From Hemicordylus capensis (taxonomy: Eukaryota > Chordata > Lepidosauria > Squamata > Cordylidae): DNA of 64,000 nt. A model generated the notes under the pieces. That model made no database searches. It was given only the letters and a program-made list of their open reading frames with translations, and was not told the origin of the DNA. Location: contig NC_069661.1 in NCBI RefSeq assembly GCF_027244095.1, positions 151,481,501 to 151,545,500 on the forward strand. The letters run 5' to 3'. The position numbers were made by a program, and so were the translations under genes. Below are positions 22,826 through 35,658 of the stretch, in pieces (the stretch's first letter is position 1; every line of letters begins with the position of its first letter).

Positions 22826-23168
22826 CAGTGGTTTTCAAACTGTGTTCATGGGAACCCCAGGATCCCTCAATCAGAAGATCTAAAATTGCCAGACAAATTT
22901 CCCTGAAAGACAGCTTGCCCAACACTACTGAACTTCACCCATATCCACTGCCAGGAAATGCTGAGGGCATTCTAGAGCACATGCTGGATAGTCACTGCAG
23001 TACATCCAAGTGGTGATAGCCAGTGCCCATGTGGACTCAGTGTAAGCCTATATGACCCAGAATCCTCTGTATTGTGCAAGAATTCTGTGGCAGATATGAT
23101 GGGGCTTCTTGACAGACATGTTTATCTGGAAAGAGATCCTTCAAAGTAGAGAGTTTGAAAATCGCTTG
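22826..23168. mobile_element. hAT-like element, decayed
   Basis: The left end CAGTGGTTTTCAAACTGTG resembles Charlie-type hAT termini. The right end GAGTTTGAAAATCGCTTG is its approximate complement. The flanking octamers do not match. 56906-57025 carries a related end (CATGAAAACCACTG) and a similar AGAATCCTCTG block. Confidence 0.5.
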
Positions 23169-23189
23169 GATAACAAGACAAGCACAACC

Positions 23190-23400
23190 CTATTCACGCA
23201 TTATGTTTAATGCCTGCACAGTCAGTGAGGAGTGATACAGATCTGTACACAGGCACAGTTATTCACATGTTACGTTGCACACCAGTGCAGCAGTGCACTT
23301 GCTTATTTGTACCCTGCATTTGAGGGATCTGTACTCAGGTTCATGTTTAAAATGAATGCAGATACAGTCATCCACACAAAAAGATACGTATATGTACAAT
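23190..23400 (+). repeat. Unclassified interspersed repeat R2, copy 1
   Basis: Aligns with 23637-23839 over about 200 bp: CAGTTATTCACATGTTACGT, GCATTTGAGGGATCTGTACT, CAGGTTCATG and ACAGTCATCCACACAAAAAG. A third partial copy lies at 36625-36722. No poly-A, tRNA box or target duplication is evident. Confidence 0.65.
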
Positions 23401-23636
23401 GACCTGAATACACATGCAATGCCATGTCTAAATAGGGTACATGCAAAAAGGACAGTAGGTGCAAGGAACAGATTTGTATAATAAGCTCAGAACTGAAAAA
23501 CATTTGTGCAGTGTTGGGAACAGAGTAGATTTTATGCATCTTAATTTTGCATTAAAAAAGTATGGTCAGAAGAGTTCTAAAAAGGAGTAAAAAGAATGCA
23601 AAACTGAGTTGTCAATACAGCATGTAAATGCATATG

Positions 23637-24260
23637 AGCCTTATTCACATGTTTTGTTGCACACTTGTTCAAATGAGTGTACAGTGTTCACAGGTACAGT
23701 TATTCCCATGTTATGTTGAACACAGGTACAGCAGGGCATTTCCTATCTGCACCATGCACTTGAGGGGACTCTACTCAGGTTCACGATTACAATAAATGCA
23801 GGTACATTCACACCAAAAAATGTATGAGTGTGTGTACAGCAGGGGTGGATATACCATTGAGCAGTTGTGTACAATGAACACCGACCACTGGGAGCCCTGC
23901 TGGGTGAGCTGCCACAGGCCCCACTATTTGCTGCCTCAGCCTGACCCACCATTCACCACTGGCCTCTAGACTTGGATGCAGTATAATGACATCACTGCCT
24001 GGCATCTGTTCACGTCAGGTGGCGATGTCATTATATTGCAGCCAGGTTGCAGAGGCCAGCAGTGAGTGACAGAGCAGGCAGGGAGCCGAAGGAAGCGCCA
24101 GCAGCAAGTGAGTGGAGGCCAGTGGATGGATGGGGAGTGGGGGCCATTGCAGTGGAGGTAGTGGTGTACTGGCCTGCCAAAAAACTTGGGACGTGGGCCA
24201 CTGCTAACATCACCACACCACTGGTATACAGATCAGTTCTGGATACTCATACAGCATAAT
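23637..24260 (+). repeat. R2 repeat, copy 2, interrupted by a hAT element
   Basis: Matches copy 1 up to the TGTGTGTACAG at which a hAT element enters (23840-24223). Possible continuation follows at 24232. The two copies are about 445 bp apart in the same orientation, so they could reflect a local duplication or two insertions. Confidence 0.55.
23840..24223. mobile_element. hAT element with near-perfect 8-bp duplication
   Basis: Starts CAGGGGTGGATATACC and ends ACATCACCACACCACTG. The flanks are GTGTACAG (23832-23839) and GTATACAG (24224-24231), 7 of 8 matching. The GC-rich interior includes an inverted pair around CAGTATAATGACATC / GATGTCATTATATTGCAG (23980-24042). No transposase is present. 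Confidence 0.82.
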
Positions 24261-25344
24261 GTCTGAAAGGTAAATTTGGCTTTCAGGTTTGCTGTTGAAA
24301 TAGTTGTTCCCCCCTTTTAAATTTTTTAATGTTTTGAACTCTTTCCTCAGTCTAGTTCTTGGCTGACAGCAAATATTTTGGAGCAGTTGGATATTGGTAT
24401 TAAGAATCACAAACATATTAAATTGTAAGTTACCTCACACTTCATTATGGATCTCTGTATTTAGATTTTGATAATGAATTGATTAAAAAGCAAATTCTTT
24501 AACTGGTGGACAGCCCTAATAATAATACATGTAAGCTAAATCTGTTACAATGTTTGTTAAGTCATTTACTGATTTATTTCAATCATTTCTACACCTCCTA
24601 TTTATGATATCTCAAGGCAGTTTACAAACCACCTACTTTCTTTTGTTCAACCCATCCCACAAAAATTGATATTATTATTCATGGGAAAGAATATATGCTC
24701 TAAGTCTGTAAACACATAGGAACACTAGAGGGCACCAGATAGTTTCTAGATTAAAATGTTCTCCACCCACCCACCCGCACCACCAATATAACTTTTTGGA
24801 TGTCATACTCCCCCCTCCAGCCCAGTATTATATCAGGCTTCTAATAAATTCAGCTTGCAGTTTCTCATGAGGGAAGTATTTGAGTGTTGCACCTGAGAGA
24901 CTAGAGTCCAAATCCATGTTCACCCACTGTTACCCCTGGAAAGGGAGTGTTTGTTAGTCTTGGTTCCCTCAACTTAGAATAGGAAAAAGTATTATTAACT
25001 GACTATATAGGCTTATGAGGCTGAGTAAAATTTGCAAAGCACTTTACATGATATAGATATGAGCAGGCTTGATTCTTAGTGACTGGGGTCAGCAAGGACA
25101 GGGAACAAATTTAATCCCCACCGGGTGTCTCTGAATGCATTCTTTAAAACCCAACTCAACCCTAGGAATGGCAAATAAACTTCCCAAGTGAATGGTTGTC
25201 AATCATTCCTATGAGAAACAGCAAGGCACAATTGAGGAGAGATAAAGAGAGACTGCGGGGTGGTGGGGAGACAAAACCCCCACACCAGATTGCTGGTGGT
25301 GAGGAGCCAGTGCAGCAGAAATGGTGCCAGGGAAAGAGTGTCAA
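24261..25344. other. Unassigned sequence with L2-like tail remnant
   Basis: 24560-24640 (ATTTATGATATCTCAAGGCA, TTTACAAACC) resembles a reverse-oriented LINE tail. The rest is unrecognised. Confidence 0.4.
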
Positions 25345-25530
25345 GGCTATTTATTGATTTATTTATTTAACTAACTAACATCTATACCGCCCAAACTTTC
25401 GTCTCTGGGCGGTTAACATAAAAACAATTAAAACACATATATAAGTTAAAACAATGCAACAATTTAAAAACAGCCATAAAATTAAAAACAGACAATTTTA
25501 AAAAGTCATATAGGAGGAAGGAAAGAAAGA
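25345..25530 (-). mobile_element. L2-type LINE or SINE tail, reverse orientation
   Basis: A (TTTA)n tract is followed by TATACCGCCCAAACTTTCGT, CTCTGGGCGGTTAACA and AT-rich sequence, a common squamate LINE 3' end read backwards. It preserves CpGs and is younger than the similar remnants at 38790-38875 and 60535-60600. Confidence 0.6.
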
Positions 25531-26859
25531 GCATCACATTAATATTTCTAGGGATTGGAGGGCTGGGGAATAAAGAGAGCTGGAGTGAAGAGGGATGGAG
25601 TGGAAAGGACGGAGTAGGAGGGGCTGGAGTTCTTCCCATTCTTCCTCACCTCAGCCTTTGAAATTTTCATAACTTTTGCAAGCAATTAATCGAGATCCCC
25701 AGTCTTTATTTGTATTAGATGGCCTCTGCTTTACAAATACTGTATATTGCTGACTTATGACAAGCATTTTCCATTGTGCCAAATTCTTCACATTTTCCTT
25801 AAACCAATTACCCCTGGACACTGAAGCATAAGGACTCTCCCAAGTAAATGCAGGGCTTCCACATCCACTTCATTAGACACTGCTACCCAAGGATGGAGGA
25901 AGAGCTTTAATTTCAAACAGTGTTGTACTTCCTCCTGACCTGATCCACTTCTGTGTACCACTTGAGTTTAATACTTTGGTTTGATGAGAGTAGCTTTTGC
26001 AGTGATTTGCAAGAGAAAAATGTATTAGTGGGTCATGTCCTTCCCTCTCCCGCCGCCAATACTTTGGTTAATGTTTGTAAATGTAGTGAGACAGGACCAT
26101 GAGTACAAATGTGATGCTTCCAAACAAGTAGAAATATAGCCCACGATCCATCACAACGTTAAGTTTCAATAAGCTTAAGCGTACCTGTGATGGATTATGG
26201 ACAGTTGATATTTGGTGAGAAATATTGTAGTGTCCATAGCCTCAAGTGTTGAACAATCCTTACTCAAAGGCCAGCTGTCTGGGCACAGTCTCTGTGCCTT
26301 CTTCCTCAGGTTGCAACACTGAATGATTTTCCTCCACCTCCCCCACCCAACTACTGGGTTGCCCTCACAAGCAATATTTACGCTATAGCACTTATACTCC
26401 ACTCTCACCCATAATTAAAAGTGCAGCAATTTAAGATTTTAAACTATGTGGTCAAAGTAGCACAATTAAGAGCTGACTCAAAAGTAAATCTCATTTATTT
26501 CTATGGGACACACTCCCAGGGAAGTATGTATAGGAATACAGCCAAGTCATTAGAGGGGGACAATTGGGCAGGAAGAAAAGGAAACAATTCAGTGAAGTTT
26601 TCAGCAAATAATTTATTAGAACATCCACAACAAAGACCAGAGAACAAAGAGACACTTTATTTCTTTCAGAGCAAGCACCACAGGAGTTTCAACATACATA
26701 TGTGTGTGGGAGAGAGAGAAAGGCTGCAGGTCAGTAAGCTGGAGGTGTGCTATTGCGCAACAACAAAATTTAAACAGAAAAGTAAAAGTTGTTGCTTTCA
26801 GCGCATGTTCGCATTAAGCACTTTAGATTGCCAGTGAAAGTAGAAGGGATAGGGAACGA
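25531..26859. other. Unassigned sequence with R3 fragment
   Basis: 26465-26545 is an R3-type repeat (GACTCAAAAGTAAATCTC, GTATAGGAATACAGCC). Nothing else is recognised. Confidence 0.45.
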
Positions 26860-27150
26860 CCACACCACCACATTGGGCTTGTTTTTCTTGGTCAGATCAG
26901 AGTGTGGGGTGGTGTTGCTGCTGTAGTTTGGGACACACTTTCTATAATATCCTGCTAACCCCAGGAAAGATTGTACCTGCCCTTTCTTCTTCGGCATCAG
27001 CCACCCCTGGATAGCCTGAACCTTGGCCTCCAGGGGCGATGGTACCTTTGCCCACCCGATGCCCCAAACAGGTTACCCAATTCAGGCCAACCTGACACTT
27101 TTTGGGCTTAATGGTAAGCCCAGTCTCCTGGATACACCCAGAATACCAGA
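26860..27150 (-). mobile_element. Ty3/Gypsy-type LTR retrotransposon fossil, pol fragment
   Basis: The minus strand encodes a short segment with the hallmark FLGLAGYYR, which lies at the RT to RNase H boundary of Ty3/Gypsy polyproteins. Upstream RT-like sequence follows toward 27150. Only about 300 bp of pol survives. No LTRs, gag, protease or integrase are seen nearby. The fragment is clearly broken and old. Confidence 0.8.
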
Positions 27151-28384
27151 CCGCAATCCACGTCTGCCTTGGTGGAGACAGAAAATGGTGGCATGTACTA
27201 ATACAAGAACTCCTAGGTGTGGATGCCCAAGAATAACTCCCACAAGCAGTTCTTGTGTGAGCTTACTGAATCTCTGGTTTAAAAACAAAACAAAACACCC
27301 TCCATTTGGAATTCCTCTTTATTATTTTGTAGACACAAAAAGAGAAAATGCAGAAATAGGTTGAAAATATTGGTTTCTGGGAAATAAAATACTGCCGCGG
27401 GTCAAACACACACACACACATACACCCTTTGGAGTGCTCCAATAAGTATAAATTGTTGAGCTGATGGTTGTTTACAAAAAAAGCCACTTCCTTAGCAGTG
27501 AATCTTTTTACATCATTGTGCAGGGGCTGGGCTTTGGATTTGATGTCATTGCAACAGGTAAAAGTTTGAGGCTATACACATAGTGTAGCCTCATTACCCA
27601 CCCACCTCCTTTTAAAATCAGGTTCTGTAGGGGATCCTTCTAAGTGAGATGTAAATGGGTGACATTACTTGGATTATTCTTCTTCCTTGGCTAACTCTGA
27701 CAGCATCATTCAGCATCATGGGGAAAAAGCATGCACATTTGCTGTTGAAACTTCCTCTCCAACAAGAGATTCTTGTCAATTAGGGTGAAGTAAAAAGCCA
27801 CAGATGACCTAGATGTTAAAAAGGCAATTATTTGAAAAATGTTTCTTAAAGCCCTGGGTAGATCAAATGTTCAAATATTGTGTAAAGTCTTATGATATGC
27901 TGTATGGGTAAGTCTGAAGGACTGGTCAGTCTAAAGTCCTGCTCCTTCTCAATGTCCCATGCTCCTGCTTCTCCAACTGCATTCTAAAGTCCTCTCTGAC
28001 TTATCTTCAGAAGATGGCCATGGGCCACTGCTGGTGCAACCCACCTGATGGCCGTTTCTGGCTACAGGCTCTGTTGGATACAACAGAATCAGTCATCCTG
28101 AGTTCACATTTTCAAGTGTATATGGGGTGGGGGATCTATTGGTTCAAGAGTTATGATGATGATGATGGGTAATCTAGATCATGTGTTTAAAGGGCAGTCT
28201 GTGGAGCTTCCACATGTGCAAAAGGCCCATGAATGTTGAAAACATGATGCTGCTGGTAGCCACTTCCTGCTTCTACCAGTGAGACTGCAGGCACTATGGC
28301 TCCTGCCTCACTGCTTCATCATCCCTTCACCTAAACAACTCCTCTGCCTAACATGTTAATGTTTTATAGCTGCTTCCCTCATAG
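27151..28384. other. Unassigned non-coding sequence
   Basis: Short (CA)n at 27407-27422. No gene or clear repeat. Confidence 0.45.
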
Positions 28385-28790
28385 AAACAAAACGGCTGTT
28401 CTCACGAGCAGCCTAACCCGGGCTAGGGCAACCCAGTCTGGGTTGGGCTGCTCATGTGCATCGCCAGGATCCCGCCTGCCCCAGCTTTTTACCCCAGCCC
28501 TTTACCAAAGTGAAGGGTGCAAGCATGCCTTTAATCCTGGCGCTGGGGTTGTGTGGTCCAAGCACCTAGGGAGCCTGTCTCATGGGGAATTCCCCAATGC
28601 ACTATGCTTGTCAAGCAGTACATTGTGGTATACATGGAGGCTGGGGGTGTCCGGTGATCCAGCGTCAGGCACTCTTATCCCTGGACCAAGGTCCAGGGCC
28701 CCCCCACCCCCAGACACTAATTAGTCTGTCCCAGGTGGTGTGATCGTGCCCGCTACTGGGCCGTGCTGCACCGGGTAATGTTTCTGTTAA
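28385..28790. repeat. GC-rich repeat-like block, unclassified
   Basis: A CpG- and GC-rich island in AT-rich surroundings. It opens with an imperfect hairpin (CAGCCTAACCC / GGGTTGGGCTG) and shows a GCTGCTCATG motif. The composition suggests a non-autonomous DNA transposon, but I could not define termini or a target duplication. Confidence 0.4.
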
Positions 28791-31484
28791 TGCATATTGG
28801 AATGAATATACCTGTTTTATATTCTTACATTCTTGTGAGTTCAGTTGCTGTTTGTGCCCTCAAGAATCCATGAATCCACTACAAAATACTGTTTGTGTAG
28901 GGGGGTAATGCTTATCTTTCAGGAGGAGGGGAGGGAGGCTCCAAAGGCCTTTAGGTCCAGGCTCCGAAATTACCTAGGTGCACCTTTGAGCAGCATGGAT
29001 AATCTGAGATGGGGGCGGGGGGAGAGAGGCAAGTTCTGTGCAGCCTTACCCCCCAACCACCCAACTCACTTCCCAGTTGTGTGAATAGTCTTAAAGAAAT
29101 CTTATGTAGATTTAACTGTTTATTCAGAAGCAATTCCATTTTCTCTTTCTCCTTTCACTCCCTTTTCTCCTGATTCCACCCATCCATCCCCACTCTTGAC
29201 AGGATCTCCACTGGGACAAACTTCTCAGCAACAAAATGTAAAATATTACTAGATATAATAGAACAGTTAAATAAGGCTCATATTGCTGAACAGCGGGCAA
29301 GAGGGACAGGTAAGTGAAGGAACTAGTGAGGCAGTTATCCAGTGGCTACACTTTTCGTTGTTTTTTTTAAAGAGACAGGGTCTTCCTGTTTCAGGTGCCA
29401 ACCTTAGATTATTTTGTGCAGTGCACCTAGCAGTAACCTACACAGGTCCCTTGCCTACATAACCAAAACTGAGGTCCTGCTGCTGCTCTATTCAGCAGCT
29501 TCACAGAGTAAAGGTTGTACTTTGAATACCTGGGCTGTAGCTGTATTCTTGTCAAACATTCAAGAAGTGTAAAGCTGCTGCTCCCACTGTTGCCAACAGA
29601 GCACCCAGTATGTTTTTACACAATTGTGCCCTCAAGGAAGCTCTGAAATGCCTTTCTATTTGCATTTTCCACATGGCCCTTGAAAAATCAGATTAGACAC
29701 AGAAAATGCAAACCAGAACAATGGGCATTCCTGTCAGCTGCTTCTGTGGACAGGATGTCTTGGGAGCTTGTGTAATCTGTCTGAAAGCTTCTCCTTAATG
29801 GATAACTATGCATGCACACATGCGCAAAGAAAAACACATGCCCAGTACACACAAAAGTTTATTCAGTTTCACTGCGGGGCATGGGGAGAAATATACATTC
29901 TTCTAAATTAAAACTTCTAAATATTTCTAAAGTTCGTTTTATTCCAAAACTAAGTTATTAATGGTTCACTCTGCAATGGAAAAACCAGACATATTGTTTT
30001 TACCACATTCAGGGAAACCAGCTGCAAAAGAGGCAAAGATAAAGGGCAGGGGGAGAGATATAAGGCAGTTCTATACATAAGGATGCTAGGGCTTGGGAAA
30101 CTGGGTCCATGAGAGAGCAGATTCAACTGGAAAGTAGTCTTAGCAATGCCTTTTATAGGGTCATTTAAAATCCTTTATTAATAACATTTTATTTCACCTT
30201 TCCTCCAAGCTCAGGGCAGCTTATATGATTTTAGAGCAGCCCTTGCAACAATCCTGTGAGGTAGGCTAAGCTAGGCTGAAGGTGCCTGACTTCCCTTCAT
30301 CTCTATTTCGGTGTGTGTGCTTCTGGATATAGCTTTTAGTCTCTCACTTTATATATATATTACTATTTTAAGAAGTTCCTTGTGTAAAGACTTCTGTTGC
30401 CATTTCACATATTTCCAGATCCAGAGACACTGGTCTTGAAAAACCTTCCTGATCCTTTAACAGCCAAACAGCTTCTTCAACTCTTCCTTTCTCTCTTCTC
30501 TTCCCACCCCACCCATTTCCTTCACCTGCTATAGAGCAAAACAAGAGTACCACTTGCTCCAGCAGGTGAGAGTGAAGCTGGGTGAAATGATACAGAGCAG
30601 CCTCTATCATTTTTCCGGAATGTTAAAGAAACAGTAGTCTCCCATCTTGCAGGCTAGCAACAATCATCCCCATCCCAGTTCTACCACAGTATTTATGCTC
30701 GGGCACGAGGAAGTTACACACAATCTTTCAAGAGATGGGGAATAAAGAAGTATGTGGTTTCACCAATTTAGGTCTGTCTTGTGTGGCCAACCTGAGGTTG
30801 CAATTTATTGCAGCTAGGGATGATGACGGGAGTTGTAGTCCAAGAACAGCTGGAGAGATTCCGGCTGGCCACTACTGTTTTATCTTATCTGGTTGCTGTT
30901 CTCACTTGCAAACAGCTCATTCCAGAACCTATCTGCTGCTCTTGCTTCTTCCCCATTTTGAGGCTTTCCCCGTTTGTTGTCCTGCTTTGCTGCTATAGAG
31001 ACACTTCTGCTGTTGCAGTTGTGCTCTGTGTCCACCCTCACCCCCACCTCTGGTAAGTGTATACATTTAAAATGCAGAACCAACAAGTGGGTTTACAAGA
31101 ATGTGGAGGAATATTGAACTGTTGTAAAGAAGGGGTGGTCAGGACAATATTCACCACTGAATGTTGTAAAGCAGGGGTGATGGGCTGCTAACTGGATTCT
31201 CCTCCTGGAGCAATTTTGTCTATCCTCTCTCAAATGTTAAGCAAGAAGTGATTAAAAAAACATTCCTGTGGCTTCAGGTTGTAAGACAGATATCTCACAT
31301 TTAAACTATATATTTGCTGGGATTTTTTATGTATGGTCAAAAGCATGTGCTCTATAATGAAGGTGCTAACTTTATTAAAAGGCCTGAACATGTCAGAGGT
31401 GTAGATGATGTGGCAAAGCACATCTTCTGGACTCCTGGAAAAAATAGTTTTTGCCTGAGGGCAGGTTATATTAGCTGCATTCCA
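28791..31484. other. Unassigned non-coding sequence
   Basis: Contains a degraded reverse LINE/SINE tail at 30165-30290 (TTCACCTTTCCTCCAAGC, AACAATCCTGTGAGGTAG) and a half-hAT arm near 30828-30860 (GGGAGTTGTAGTCCAAGAAC). No exon is recognised. Confidence 0.45.
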
Positions 31485-31764
31485 GGAACATAGGAAGCTG
31501 CCATATACTGAGTCAAACCATAGGCCCATCTCACTCAGTACTGTCTACAGACTGGCAGCGGCGTCTCCAAGGTTGCAGGCAGGAATCTCTCTCAGCCCTA
31601 TCTTGGAGACGCCAGGGAAGAACCTAGATGCTTGTCCCAGAACAGCTCCATCCCTAAGGGGAATATCTTACACTGCTCCCACTTCTAGTCTCTCTTTCAT
31701 ATGCAACCAGGGCAGACCCTGCTTAGTTAAGGGGATAAGTCATGCTTGCTACCACAAGGCCAGC
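31485..31764 (-). mobile_element. 5S rRNA-derived SINE, copy 1
   Basis: Read on the minus strand, the head contains CTAAGCAGGGTCTGCCCTGG and ATATGAAAGAGAGACTAG, which align with the internal promoter half of vertebrate 5S rRNA (AAGCTAAGCAGGGTCGGGCC... GGATGGGAGACC). The body includes CAGGGCTGAGAGAG and GACTGGCAGC-type blocks in reverse. The 3' end GGCAGCTTCCTATGTTCC resembles a CR1-type tail. It pairs with a better preserved copy at 35659-35945. Confidence 0.75.
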
Positions 31765-34700
31765 TCTCTTCCCTTCCTTCTCTCTTCCATTCTTTCCTTG
31801 CAATTATTCTTAAAGCAAGCTAGACTGAGAATGATTTGTACCAAGCTAGACTGAGACTGAGTTGCACAATGCCACCCACTGGGCTTTTATATAATTATTT
31901 ATTTAACGTTTATAGCAGAGAAGATTTTGAACTTTGCCTTCATAGTTAAGCAACCATAAAGCTATAACAGCTGTTTATGTTTAGTATAGAAACATTCTGA
32001 AGGTAGCTTGAGTCTGGAGAATTATCCTCTACCACAAAATGGACAGAATCCACACTACTCCACTTTCAGATTTGCAAAATGTTTTGGCTGCTGGCCGTAA
32101 ATAAAGTATCTATCTATCAGATTTGCAAAATAAAGTGTTCGTGCATAATGACAGTTTGGCTATCAAGGTGAAAATGAGAGTTCAGTTATTTATTTTAAAA
32201 AATTACAACAACCCACCTTTCCATTCTTAACAAGAGTTGTTCAAAGTAGCTGACATCATTAAAACATTACTAAAAAGCAATAAAAATAATCTGAACCACA
32301 AAAATTAAGCAGCAGTGCAAAAATAGGGTAGCATCCAGATTAACGTTAGTCATGACTGAATCCACTGAAATTAAGTTGAACATGACTAATTTACCTCATC
32401 AAATGTAATGGTACAAAGTCATACCTAAGATAGCTGTTGCCAGAGAAACCAGAAATTATTCTGAAACACTGGAGAACAGACCAACTAAATAAAATTAAAT
32501 GCTTGGTGAAATAAAAGAGTTCTCCACAATCTGTAGAATGCTGCCAGCGTGAGAGCCAAATTAACTTCTTAGAGCAGAGTTCACAGGCTGTATGCCATAG
32601 CAGAAAAAGTCCTCTCGTACATTGGTGTTAGCCAAAATTCCAATGGAGAAAGGACATGCAAGAGGGCCTCACCCCACAAGCTCAGGGAGTAGTAGGTTCA
32701 TATTAGTTGCACCTCTGTGTATTTTATGGGACATTAAATAGGTGTAGCTTCCCAGCATATTTATGTCTTATGTCTGGTGTTTTATGTTATGTGCTATTTC
32801 TATTCTGTTGTAAGCTTGTGAGGCCTGTGGCTTGATGTCTTAACTGTGTCAGTGGGGAATGCTGCATCTCTTGAATTCCTGCCTGCAGCCATTAAAGTGG
32901 CAGACTGGACAGAAGTGGATGCTCGGGTGTGTGTGTGTGAGGTCTATATTTGCAGATTTTTAAAAAATTCTCCACATTTCTTTCTGGAATGAGGCTTTCT
33001 TCCAGCCTTTTGCAAAGATTGTGTATTAAAGGTTCATGTATTAAAATGCAAAATGGCAGGTCACAACTAAGCAGGATTTCTTGAGTGCATTTGTAATCTG
33101 AGATGATCAGCACACACTGTGAGAAAAGGGAAGGATCATGCTTTGTGACAACACACATTTTGTAGTTTCTCTACAGATACTAAACAGGAAGTACAGTTAC
33201 CTCAAAACTAGCCTGCTTCCTGGTTGTTTCCTGAAACATTTCCATCTTTCTAAAGGAAATTCCTTCTCCATCCCCCCTTCTTCCACAAAGTTTGCCTATG
33301 CCCAGCAATATTATCTAGAAGCCTCAGGTTAGCTTTTGGACAGGGGAGACTAGTCTCATTCCCCCAAACTTGGAAGGCCATATACCTCCACTTCTCAATC
33401 ACTCATGAAAGCGAAGAAAATCAGGATATTGATATTTTCCATTCATGTATACCATTTCCCCAAATTCTACTCCAAGCAAAACCATACAAATGCTTCATAT
33501 TGGCTGCTTCATTGCATGTGTGGGCCAGGATATGCAAACACTTGAGAATCTGCATATTCTGAGATTGCAGGCATCAGGGCATTTATTTTGCCTATACATG
33601 TACTAAGTAACACAAGGGTTCTGCTTTGATTTTAGAATCGTACATTTTAAAAGGTGTATTTATATCAGGAACACAGCTTTTCAGATCAAATAGCTTTCTC
33701 TGCAAAGTTATCCTCAATTCTTTGTGGGGTAATCAACACAACGCTTCATGAAATGCTAAACTGTTTTCAAAGGATCTCCACTTTGTAACTTTAAAAAAAA
33801 ACCTCATCTGAGCAAGGTCAGCTCTTGTACTGCTGACCTTGTGATCATAGTATTGTAGAGAAAATATTCATGACAGTAAAAGTGAGAGGAGCATGGGCAA
33901 AGTTCACGACTTCAAGGGAGATGAGCCTTGAAATATTGAATTTCCTGTTCTGTGTGATAGGCTGTCTTTTGAATAGCTGCATGAAAAGCGCTTGGGAAGA
34001 GGAAGTCCTCCTGTATCCCAGAGTGCACCATGGGAGCAGTGGAGCAGCTGCTCTCAGTATTGTAGCTGCTCTGCTGTGTGCGGCCACTCCTTCTCCCTGG
34101 CTTACTGTCTGAAATTGTGGCAGGCCAGTGGGAAACCCAGCTACCTGGGGTCGATTGCACACTTGATTGTATACTGTCTACCAAGATAGCATGAACATTT
34201 GGTCAATTCAACTTTGGTAATGAGCTGGGTAAAATAAACAACAAACAGGCTACTCAAGTCTGAAGCAGCCAGGATCAGAGCACTCCAGGTGCTCAAGATG
34301 ACATGAGCTGCTCATGCTGTGTGAATAGGCTCATTGCCCAATTTGTCCTTTTAATTTCAATGGGACTATGAAAAAATTTCCTCATCACATTAGCTAGTAT
34401 ATGTAAGAATGTGGGTGTGTATGTGCATAAGACGTTGTTTAAATCAGTAGTAAGGCAACAGGAACTCTTAACTATTTCATGATTAACCATTTTTAAGAAA
34501 AGGTATCAGCCTTACTGTAGCTGTCCACGGTTCAGCACAAGCATCAAACTTTGCTGAAAGAGATGAGAACCCCAATAATAGTCCAGCTGTGAGTAGTCAG
34601 AGAGCCTGACATCCCTAATATAGCTATGCAGTTTGTTCACAATCTCTGATGTATTTCCTTTTAATATGGTTTTGTTTCCTACTTTCAGCCCTCTTTTGTG

Positions 34701-35658
34701 ATTGTTTTAGTGCTATAGGGTCATTCTTTTCATCCTCTGTATGTGTGCTGCAACGACTAGACCAACCTAACAACTTCTATCATTTGTAAGCTAATTTGCA
34801 GGTATTTAAGATGCACTGCAATTGTAGTCTGTCTCTATAGAAACAGCAAAGATTTTGATCCTAGCCATTAGCTATAGTACACAGAGTACTAAATGATTGG
34901 GCCGGCTAGCACAAGGTAAACTCAAGAATAATATAAAATAGAGGGCCCGGTTGACATTGCAACCCACGAAGAAAATAAATTCTGCCTTTTAATGAATATT
35001 AACAACTGCTGAGGTTTTGCTAAGAGGTATAAAGGCTTTGTATTTAACTTCCAACATTGATAAAAAATACCATGGAGGTCTCTGTGCAAAGGAAATTTCA
35101 GAAAATCCATAACCTGAGTTGCCTTTCAAGTGGCTGAACAAGTTCAAAGTTGCCCTGTCCTGGGGTGGGGTAATTTGGTACTGATCAAACAATATCTAAT
35201 AACAGAAACCTGGTCAAACAGTATCTAATTAAAAATAGGGGGTGAGTTTTATAAACAAAAAAAAACCCCAGACATGCATAACCATGCTCCACTGAAGCAA
35301 GAGTATGTGTAGGGGGGATTCACACCCGCAGTGGCAACTGACATACAGCTAGGATTCAAGTGAATAGTCCGAGCTGTACATCAGTTGCCACTGTGGGTGA
35401 GAAAAATGCACAGTACAAAAGGAAAGTGGCAAGATACTAGCTGCCTTCAAGCATGTGCATGGAAAGTTGGGAGTATAAAATACCACAGTTTGTGTAGACT
35501 ATACATTCTCCAAAGACAGGAGGTCAGTTCACCTACTGTGGTTTTCTACATGGATCTCATGAGATTAACTGTTCATTGAAATGCCAGAATGAAAAAATTG
35601 AGTTGCCCTGTGCTTTTAGCATTTGTTTTGTAAGCAAATATGGCTGTGATGTTACCCT
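31765..35658. other. Mostly unassigned sequence
   Basis: Apart from L2 remains at about 32185-32745, nothing is recognised. The AT-rich frames are short. Confidence 0.45.
32185..32745 (-). mobile_element. L2 LINE remnant, reverse orientation
   Basis: An AT-rich tail-like stretch with AAGTAGCTGACATCATTAAA is followed by TAGCAGAAAAAGTCCTCTC and AAGCTCAGGGAG-like matches to the 3' region seen at 8217-8710. Highly degraded. Confidence 0.4.
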
